This document shows, piece after piece, positions 1 through 4,801 of a stretch of 9,425 nucleotides of DNA. The translations under genes were made by a program, and so were the position numbers. This DNA is from an uncultured bacterium (GTDB lineage: Bacteria; Actinomycetota; Coriobacteriia; Coriobacteriales; Coriobacteriaceae). The notes beneath the pieces are model-generated. The model made no database searches. It was not told where the DNA came from and saw only the letters and a program-made list of their open reading frames with translations. Positions within the stretch are counted from its first letter, which is position 1. Each line of letters opens with the position of its first letter. The stretch covers positions 1 to 9,425 of the forward strand of contig CAJMPF010000051.1 of NCBI GenBank assembly GCA_905215195.1, given 5' to 3'.

Positions 1-1095
1 GGAGAAGCGCTCCTCCTCGGAGGCGACGATACCCTTGACGAGGGCGACGTTCTTGAGCAGCTCGGGATAAGCCTCGCCCATCTGAGCGTTGACTTCGTCG
101 ATGAACTTGGTCAGGAAGGCGCCCTCGATGCCCAGCAGGCGACCGTGGAACACGGCACGACGGAGCAGGCGGCGAAGGACGTACTCGCGACCCTCGTTAC
201 CGGGAAGGATGCCGTCCGAGATCATAAAGTCGACGGCACGGGAGTGGTCGGCAATGATACGCAGGGAGCGGCTGGCGCCGGAGTAATCGTCGGCGTCATA
301 GGTCTTGCCGCTAATCTTCTCGCCCAGCTTGATGAGATGCTGCATCAAGTCGCCGTCGTAGTTGGCGGTCTTGTGCTGCATGATGGCGGCCATGCGCTCC
401 AGGCCCATGCCCGTATCGAGGTTGCGGTGCGGCAGCTCCGGCATGGAGCCGTCCTCCTGGCGATCATACTGGGTAAAGACGAGGTTCCAGAACTCCAGGA
501 AGCGGTCGCAGTCGCAGCCAGGCTTGCAGTCGGGGCTGCCGCAGCCGACCTCCTCGCCCATGTCAAAGTAGATCTCGGAGCACGGACCGCAGGGACCGGT
601 GGGGCCAGCGGCCCAGAAGTTGTCGTCCTCGCCCAGGCGCGAGATGTGATCCTCGGCAACGCCCAGGGAGCGCCACACGTCGTGGGTCTCGTCGTCCTCG
701 GTAAAGACGGTGAAGTACAGGCGGTCGAGCGGCAGCTTGAACTCCTTGGTGATGAGCACAAAGGCCCAGGCGCAGGCCTGCTGCTTGGAGACGCCGCCAA
801 AGGAGAAGTCGCCGAGCATCTCGAAGAAGGACAGGTGACGGCCATCCTCGCCGATGCAATCGATGTCGTTGGTGCGGACGCACTTCTGGCAGGAGATAGC
901 GCCGATCTCCTTCATGGTCTTCTTGCCCTGGTAGTACTCCTTAAACTGGTTCATGCCAGCGTTGGCAAGCAGCAGTGAAGGATCGTCGGGGACGAGGGAC
1001 GAAGAAGGATAGAGCTTAAGACCGCGCTCCTCAAAGAAGTTGAGGAACTTGGAGCGAATCTCGGCCGTAGTCATTGACGGGTAGTCAGCACTCAT
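1..1095 (-). CDS. alaS: Alanine--tRNA ligase, N-terminal part (3' end runs off the window)
   Basis: Charges tRNA-Ala with alanine in the cytoplasm. The window holds the first 365 residues of a protein that is usually about 870-880 residues, so the catalytic core is present and the editing and C-Ala domains lie outside. Visible hallmarks are TTAEIRSKFLNFF near residue 9, FFEMLGDFSFGG at 90-101, GPTGPCGPCSEIYFD at 164-178, a cysteine-rich stretch CGSPDCKPGCDCDRFLEFWN at 185-204, and the class II motif 3 region DTGMGLERMA at 227-236. LRRLLRRAVFHGRLLG at 307-322 begins the tRNA-recognition helices. The ATG at 1095 is preceded by GAGGAG (1105-1110) with a 9-nt spacer; a second in-frame ATG seven codons later, just before TTAEIR, is possible. 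The frame stays open to base 1, so the gene is cut by the window edge, not broken. There is no T-box-like leader upstream. Confidence 0.98.
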   Translation of the reverse strand, partial: MSADYPSMTTAEIRSKFLNFFEERGLKLYPSSSLVPDDPSLLLANAGMNQFKEYYQGKKTMKEIGAISCQKCVRTNDIDCIGEDGRHLSFFEMLGDFSFGGVSKQQACAWAFVLITKEFKLPLDRLYFTVFTEDDETHDVWRSLGVAEDHISRLGEDDNFWAAGPTGPCGPCSEIYFDMGEEVGCGSPDCKPGCDCDRFLEFWNLVFTQYDRQEDGSMPELPHRNLDTGMGLERMAAIMQHKTANYDGDLMQHLIKLGEKISGKTYDADDYSGASRSLRIIADHSRAVDFMISDGILPGNEGREYVLRRLLRRAVFHGRLLGIEGAFLTKFIDEVNAQMGEAYPELLKNVALVKGIVASEEERFS

Positions 1096-1141
1096 AGAGG
1101 GAATCTCCTCGGTTTCACATCGAAACAGTTCAAACGTAACG

Positions 1142-1169
1142 ATATTACCATCCCGCCGCGCCTGTGCAA
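1142..1169 (-). promoter_or_regulatory. Possible alaS promoter
   Basis: On the minus strand, TTGCAC (1164-1169) and TAATAT (1142-1147) are separated by 16 nt and would start transcription about 40 nt before the alaS ATG. Both boxes match the consensus only partly (3/6 and 4/6), so the call rests mainly on position: it lies just past the terminator that isolates alaS from upstream transcription. The -35 box overlaps the end of that terminator's T-tract. Confidence 0.35.
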
Positions 1170-1197
1170 AAAAGAGGGTCGCCAAACAGCGACCCTC
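1168..1197 (-). terminator. Rho-independent terminator (minus strand) upstream of alaS
   Basis: A perfect 9-bp stem (GAGGGTCGC at 1174-1182 with GCGACCCTC at 1189-1197) encloses a 6-nt loop. Read on the minus strand it is followed directly by six T residues (1173 down to 1168). The plus-strand side has no T-tract, so it works in the minus direction only. It is the first strong terminator after the AI-2E transporter stop at 1536, about 340 nt downstream of it. The only gene in between is the opposite-strand small membrane gene. Confidence 0.85.
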
Positions 1198-1230
1198 CAG
1201 CGAAAGTGCACGTTATTTAATACTGCGCGA

Positions 1231-1257
1231 TCCTTTGAAAAAGGACTGCTGTATAAT
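1231..1257 (+). promoter_or_regulatory. Promoter region of the small membrane gene, with a palindrome
   Basis: A perfect TATAAT lies at 1252-1257, 33 nt before the likely ATG at 1290. The best -35 lookalike, TTGAAA at 1235-1240, is only 11 nt away, too close for a normal sigma-70 spacer. The -10 therefore stands without a good -35, which suggests an activator or a weak promoter. Immediately upstream is a small perfect inverted repeat, TCCTTT-GAA-AAAGGA (1231-1245), in the position where a regulator could bind. The -10 call is reasonable; the operator is a guess. Confidence 0.45.
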
Positions 1258-1289
1258 TGCATATAAGATTCACCCGGAAGGAGCGATCG

Positions 1290-1529
1290 ATGAAAAGCAA
1301 ACGATTTGTCCTGAATGCACTTCTGGTTGTAGCACTTTTAGCGCTCTTAGCCTTCTCATGCTGGTACGCAAACCAACCATCATTTGGCTACGTATTGTAT
1401 ACAGTAATGTCCGGCGATAAGGCTTATTACACTCTACGCGCAATTGACGTTCTCTTTTTCTATGTAGCCGGCCCCTTATCAATCGCTTTGGTCGCGTTTC
1501 TTGTCATTTACAACTTCAAGAAACGTTAA
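1290..1529 (+). CDS. Small two-helix membrane protein, unknown function
   Basis: I do not recognise a family. The product is 79 residues with a short basic N-terminus (MKSKR), a hydrophobic helix at about 7-27, a polar loop containing YANQPSFGY and MSGDKAYYTL, a second helix at about 52-74, and a basic end (NFKKR). By the positive-inside rule both ends are probably cytoplasmic. I chose the ATG at 1290 because GGAAGGAG (1276-1283) sits 6 nt upstream; an in-frame ATG at 1257 has no ribosome site and overlaps the -10 box. It is the only plus-strand gene here and ends 6 nt from the convergent AI-2E transporter gene. Counting by hand, 102 of 240 bases are G or C (about 43%), against roughly 60% nearby, and it uses TTA, ATT and GTA codons that its neighbours avoid. 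This suggests transfer or a rapidly evolving orphan. Real gene likely; function unknown. Confidence 0.7.
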   Translation: MKSKRFVLNALLVVALLALLAFSCWYANQPSFGYVLYTVMSGDKAYYTLRAIDVLFFYVAGPLSIALVAFLVIYNFKKR

Positions 1530-1535
1530 TAGAAC

Positions 1536-2948
1536 CTATTTAGAATCCGAATCGTCCATGGAGCCGTCGATGCCGGTTTTGGTGTCGTCGTCCATATTGA
1601 AATCGTCGTCTTTGGCGAAGGGATTCTTGAAAAAGCCCGTACCATCGGGCTGAAGGCCCGAGAGCTTCATCCAGGGATTATCGAGCTCGGGTTTGGGCAT
1701 GGCCTGGGCCTCGGGCGCAGTCTCGTTACTGATGAGCTCGGACTCATAGATGAAGGTGTCGTCGCCGAGCGCGTCGTAGGCGGCGACCGGGTTGCCATCG
1801 GCATCGCGGTACGGCGTGCCCTTAAACACGGCGCCGTCATAGGCCACAAGCTGACGGCCGGTCTCATTCTCGAAGTAGTACACGAAGATGCCCTTGAGGG
1901 CCGCACAAAGCGGGATGGCAATAATCATGCCGATGGGCCCCATTAGTGCCGAACCAATAACGAGAGCCGTAAGGCTCATAATGGGATGCACCTGCACTGA
2001 GCTCTGCATGACCTTAGGCGAAATCACATTGTCGGTGACATTTTGCGCGACCATCGTCACGATGAGCGTCCATAACGCCAACATGGGGCTGAACATAAAG
2101 CCGAGTACCGTGGCGATTGCTGCGCTCACCCAAGGACCGACGACCGGAACCAAATGCATGATGCCGGTAAAGATAGCCATGAGCGCCGCATACGGATGGC
2201 CGATGATCATAAAACCGATAAAGGCGAGGAAACCACCGCAGATGGACGTCACGACCATACCGCGCATGTAGCCGCCGACAGAGCGAGAAAGGATGGCGAC
2301 CATAAAGCGGTACGAGGTCTCCTTCTCCTGACCGATGATGGTGCAAATCTCGTGGTGCATGCGAGGGTAGTCGCAGGCCATCCAGTACGCAAGCACCAGA
2401 CCAAGGAAGATCACGAACAACTGCGAGGCCGTATTGGTGATGAGCGGGAACACACCGCGGCCAAGCTCGGCAGCAATCTGAGACACATACTTCGATGCCA
2501 CGGCAACCAGCGACGAAAGATTATCGTCCAGATACTCCTTGAGCGGCGTGTTGTTGAGCGTCTTGGCATGCGAGATCATCTCGTTGAGATCGCCACCTGC
2601 AACACGAAGCTGCTCGGGCAGGCGGCTCAGGACTTCCATGATCTGACCAAAGAGAATCGGCGACAAGATGCAAACGACACCGACGAGCACGGCAACAACA
2701 ACAATAAGCGCGATAAGCGAACCGATGCCGCGATTCACGCCATGGTGCTCGAGCCAATTGGTGATCGGGGACATCACAAAAGCAATGACGGAGCCGACGG
2801 CAAGAAACTCAATAACCGGTGCCAGGATGCCCATAAGGTTAAAGATGACAGCAGCAATAACAATGCAGCCGACAACAGCCCAAATGCGCAGCGTCAGAAT
2901 GCGGGTGTCGCGCAGCACGCGATCGGTTTGTTGGGGGTGCTCACTCAT
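1536..2948 (-). CDS. AI-2E family membrane transporter with acidic C-terminal tail
   Basis: A 470-residue polytopic membrane protein of the AI-2E (PerM/TqsA, formerly UPF0118) family. Some members are reported to export autoinducer-2 and others to act as sodium/proton antiporters, so the substrate cannot be read from sequence. Hydrophobic segments lie at about 21-60 (two), 75-100, 165-190, 228-262, 265-300 and 322-357. Family signatures are HLVPVVGPWVSA (265-276) and DNVISPKVM (306-314). The central amphipathic stretch (about 101-165) is the usual extracytoplasmic domain. From about 360 on there is an unusually long, soluble, acidic tail of about 110 residues ending in aspartate-rich runs (DDDF, MDDDT, MDDSDSK). 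The ATG at 2948 overlaps the sigma factor stop by 4 nt (ATGA), which implies translational coupling; the nearest Shine-Dalgarno match (GGAG) is about 13 nt away. Last gene of the anti-sigma/sigma operon. Confidence 0.93.
   Translation of the reverse strand: MSEHPQQTDRVLRDTRILTLRIWAVVGCIVIAAVIFNLMGILAPVIEFLAVGSVIAFVMSPITNWLEHHGVNRGIGSLIALIVVVAVLVGVVCILSPILFGQIMEVLSRLPEQLRVAGGDLNEMISHAKTLNNTPLKEYLDDNLSSLVAVASKYVSQIAAELGRGVFPLITNTASQLFVIFLGLVLAYWMACDYPRMHHEICTIIGQEKETSYRFMVAILSRSVGGYMRGMVVTSICGGFLAFIGFMIIGHPYAALMAIFTGIMHLVPVVGPWVSAAIATVLGFMFSPMLALWTLIVTMVAQNVTDNVISPKVMQSSVQVHPIMSLTALVIGSALMGPIGMIIAIPLCAALKGIFVYYFENETGRQLVAYDGAVFKGTPYRDADGNPVAAYDALGDDTFIYESELISNETAPEAQAMPKPELDNPWMKLSGLQPDGTGFFKNPFAKDDDFNMDDDTKTGIDGSMDDSDSK
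1630..1660 (-). other. Attenuator-like pair of overlapping hairpins inside the transporter gene
   Basis: On the minus strand CGGGC (1656-1660), GCCCG (about 1646-1650, within AGCCCG 1646-1651 read in reverse) and CGGGCT (1634-1639) follow one another. The middle arm can pair with either neighbour. The second pairing, AGCCCG/CGGGCT with a 6-nt loop, is followed by five T residues, so it resembles a weak intrinsic terminator about 100 nt before the stop codon. The stems are short and lie in codons for GLQPDGTGFF, so this may be coincidence. Confidence 0.25.
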
Positions 2949-3736
2949 GAACGAATCATCACTCCGTCGGGGTCGATCTTGTCCTGAATCTTCTTAAGCG
3001 TGCGGCGCAGCAGACGCGAAACCTGCACCTGAGAAATACCCAGTTTCTTGGCGATCTCGATCTGGGTCATGCCCTTCACAAAGCGCAGCTCGATCACCTC
3101 GCGCTCGCGCGGCGAAAAATCACGGATGGCCTCCTCGATCACTAGGCGGTCATCGGTAAAGTCGAGCTCGTTGTCGTCGTCGGCGTAACGGTCGAGAATC
3201 GAAGGGGCATCGTCGGAATCGGACGCACCAGGAGCCTCGATGGGCACCGAGGTATAGGCCGAAGACGATTCCATAGCCTCGAGGACCTCATCGACAGTCA
3301 CATCTAGATACTCAGCGATCTCCTCAACCTTGGGCGAACGCTGCAGCTCGTTGGTAAGTTTGTCAGTAGCCTGGTTGACCTTGGCCGAGAGCTCCTGCAG
3401 ACGACGCGGTACGCGCACGCTCCAGCCCTTGTCGCGGAAGTGACGCTTGATCTCGCCCAGGATAGTGGGTGTCGCAAACGTCGTGAACTCGAGTCCGCGC
3501 TCGGGATCAAAGCGGTCGATAGCCTTGAGCAGGCCCAAATAGCCAACCTGCATCAGATCATCGATCGGCTCGCCGCGGTTCTTAAATTTGTTGGCAAGAA
3601 ACCTTACCAGGTTCATGTGGGACATGACGAGCTGCTCGCGTGCGTCCGGGTCACCGGTCTCTTTATAGCGACGAAACAGCTCGCGGGTTTTCTCCTTGTC
3701 CCAAGCGGTCTTACCGCTCCGGGAACGTTCGGTCAT
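2945..3736 (-). CDS. Group 3 sigma-70 factor, SigB/SigF/SigG type
   Basis: A 263-residue alternative sigma factor that directs RNA polymerase to a dedicated promoter set, typically general stress or developmental genes. Region 2 spans about 31-103, with the core-binding and -10-recognition stretch DDLMQVGYLGLLKAIDRFDP (59-78) and FTTFATPTILGEIKRHFRDKG (84-104). Region 3 follows (VRVPRRLQELSAKVNQA, 107-123, and SPKVEEIAEYLDVTVDEV, 134-151), then an acidic linker (about 170-197). Region 4 (199-251) contains FSPREREVIELRFV and the helix-turn-helix MTQIEIAKKLGISQVQVSRLLRRTL for the -35 element. Length and domain order match SigB/SigF proteins; no region 1.1, so it is not a housekeeping sigma. Its ATG is 1 nt after the stop of the RsbW-like gene, whose last codons hold the ribosome site AAGGCGG. 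It overlaps the AI-2E gene by 4 nt. Direct adjacency to an RsbW-like gene matches the usual anti-sigma/sigma pairing. Confidence 0.95.
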   Translation of the reverse strand: MTERSRSGKTAWDKEKTRELFRRYKETGDPDAREQLVMSHMNLVRFLANKFKNRGEPIDDLMQVGYLGLLKAIDRFDPERGLEFTTFATPTILGEIKRHFRDKGWSVRVPRRLQELSAKVNQATDKLTNELQRSPKVEEIAEYLDVTVDEVLEAMESSSAYTSVPIEAPGASDSDDAPSILDRYADDDNELDFTDDRLVIEEAIRDFSPREREVIELRFVKGMTQIEIAKKLGISQVQVSRLLRRTLKKIQDKIDPDGVMIRS

Positions 3737-3737
3737 A

Positions 3738-4115
3738 TTAGATATCCGCCTTGAGGTCGAGGGAAAGCGTCAGGGGCGCCGCAGTCTTTTCGTAGGAATC
3801 GCACACGCTCGCCAGAATGAGCTCGGCATACACGGCAGCCTGGTCATCCTCGTCGACGGTGGCCTGGTCACCAAAGGTAAAGGTCATGCCAACGTGAGAT
3901 TCGTCGACATCGAATTTGATCGAGATGTCATCGGAATCAACAGCTGTGCAGCCGAAAATAAATGCTTCCTCGGCAGCCATACGAATGTCCTCGATGCGAT
4001 CGACGGACATGGAGCACAGCGCGCCGACGTTGGCCGCCGTCATACGCACGAGGCGTGCCAGACGCGGATCCCCGGCAACAGTCAGCGTAATAGGGCAGGT
4101 TGCTTCGCTACTCAT
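3738..4115 (-). CDS. RsbW/SpoIIAB-like anti-sigma protein with degenerate ATP site
   Basis: A 125-residue cytoplasmic protein, probably the anti-sigma factor for the sigma encoded 1 nt downstream. The overall pattern follows the GHKL fold of RsbW: an N-terminal strand (CPITLTVAG, 7-15), a helix (LARLVRMTAANVGALCSM), then RIEDIRMAAEEAFIFGCTAV (40-59), which lines up with the RsbW N-box helix IEDLKIAVSEACTNAVQHA. A strand (ISIKFDVDESHVGMTFTFG, 64-82) and a final helix/strand (YAELILASVCDSYEK...LTLSLDL) follow. The N-box glutamate is present, but the Mg-ATP-binding asparagine position reads phenylalanine. No DxGxG box or glycine-rich lid is visible, and the protein is shorter than RsbW (about 160). 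It may therefore not bind ATP. The ATG at 4115 has GAGGAG (4123-4128) with a 7-nt spacer; it overlaps the DUF948-like gene by 8 nt. A longer in-frame start at 4229 would add an arginine/proline-rich stretch antisense-like to the neighbouring gene and is unlikely. Confidence 0.72.
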   Translation of the reverse strand: MSSEATCPITLTVAGDPRLARLVRMTAANVGALCSMSVDRIEDIRMAAEEAFIFGCTAVDSDDISIKFDVDESHVGMTFTFGDQATVDEDDQAAVYAELILASVCDSYEKTAAPLTLSLDLKADI

Positions 4116-4701
4116 CGCAGGACTCCTCGGAGGTCTCGGCGGGCGTATAGGTGTAATACTGAGCAGGCTTGGCTGCGGGCTTCTGAGCCGCATCCGCACC
4201 ATCGGCGGCCTCGTCCTCAGCCTCACCAATCAGAACGCGCTCGGTAGGCTGCTCGGCCACGGCGGCGGCAGCGGCGAGCTTGCGATCGGCGTCGGCTGCA
4301 GGAGCCTTCACCTTATTGAAGAGCTTCTGCACGGCGCCAGCAGCAGAATCAGTCACGCTCGACACAGCGTTGCTTGCCTCGGCCACGCTACCCGTGACCT
4401 CAGAAATGTCGCGAACCACGGCTTCGACCTCTACGAGATTGGAGGTAAGGGCATCAACTGCCGTCTTGCTCGACTTAAGCAGCGGCTCCATCTGGGCAAG
4501 TGCCGGCGTAAGCTCGTCGACAGCGCCGTCGAGTTTTGCCACCACCGGCTGCGCCTCGGCGATGGTGTTGTTGAGGTCGTTCACGGTCTTATCGAGCGAG
4601 TCGACAACGTTGCGGGTCTTGCGCAGGGTAAGCGCGAGCTCAACAATAGCCCACACGCCGGCAATGGCAAGCACCAGCAGGGCGATTTGAATGGGACTCA
4701 T
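4108..4701 (-). CDS. DUF948-like membrane-anchored coiled-coil protein
   Basis: A 197-residue protein with one N-terminal membrane helix (IQIALLVLAIAGVWAIVELALTL, about 4-26) and no cleavable signal. A long heptad-like alpha-helical region follows (about 28-120: LRKTRNVVDSLDKTVNDLNN, AQPVVAKLDGAVDELTPALAQ, VEAVVRDISEVTGSVAEAS). Its pattern of valine, asparagine and threonine spacing is that of the DUF948 family, including Bacillus YtxG, which I recall as SigB-controlled. The last third (about 130-197) is low-complexity, rich in Ala, Glu and Pro. The molecular function is unknown; a scaffold or envelope-tethering role is plausible. The ATG at 4701 has GGGAGG (4707-4712) 5 nt upstream. The stop overlaps the start of the RsbW-like gene by 8 nt, so it heads the sigma operon. 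In actinobacteria a DUF948 gene commonly lies between rarA and alaS, so the link to the sigma gene may be secondary. Confidence 0.75.
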   Translation of the reverse strand: MSPIQIALLVLAIAGVWAIVELALTLRKTRNVVDSLDKTVNDLNNTIAEAQPVVAKLDGAVDELTPALAQMEPLLKSSKTAVDALTSNLVEVEAVVRDISEVTGSVAEASNAVSSVTDSAAGAVQKLFNKVKAPAADADRKLAAAAAVAEQPTERVLIGEAEDEAADGADAAQKPAAKPAQYYTYTPAETSEESCDE

Positions 4702-4741
4702 ACAAGCCTCCCAAAGGAATCGAAATACAGACGCTTTTCAT

Positions 4742-4759
4742 GGTACCCCAAAGGGGACC
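4742..4759. other. Hairpin between rarA and the sigma operon
   Basis: GGTACCCC-AAA-GGGGACC forms a GC-rich stem with a 3-nt loop and one bulged base, about 40 nt past the rarA stop. Neither strand has a T-tract after it, so it is not a clear intrinsic terminator. It may slow or partly stop rarA transcripts. Within the same 100-nt gap, TTGGCA (4765-4770) and TACCAT (4740-4745) on the minus strand could be promoter boxes for the operon, but the spacing is 19 nt and the match is poor. Confidence 0.3.
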
Positions 4760-4801
4760 GAACATGCCAAGAGCAGCAACGTGGGACAAAATTATCAGCA
4801 G

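Noticed and set aside
145..978. Plus-strand open frame (277 codons) opposite alaS
   Set aside because: Valine/alanine-rich mirror of alaS codons; alaS itself is unmistakable.
1096..1289. T-box leader or other amino-acid-responsive riboswitch before alaS
   Set aside because: A terminator hairpin is present, but the T-box consensus (GGGTGGNACCGCG-like) and a matching antiterminator are not, and the gap between hairpin and gene holds a possible promoter instead.
1270..1482. Minus-strand frame of 70 codons opposite the small membrane gene
   Set aside because: Arginine-rich, no ribosome site, no motif; the plus-strand frame has a promoter box, ribosome site and sensible membrane topology.
2154..2987. 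Plus-strand open frame (277 codons) opposite the AI-2E transporter
   Set aside because: Highly charged, composition-driven shadow with no start signals; the membrane protein on the minus strand carries the family motifs.
4116..4229. N-terminal extension of the RsbW-like protein from an upstream start
   Set aside because: The extra residues are an Arg/Pro-rich run created by the overlapping DUF948 gene, whereas the ATG at 4115 has an excellent ribosome site.
4713..4801. SigB-type autoregulatory promoter before the sigma operon
   Set aside because: A GTT...GGGTAC pair can be picked out but the spacing is about 9 nt, too short for the GTTT-N12-15-GGGWAW pattern. I cannot support autoregulation from sequence.
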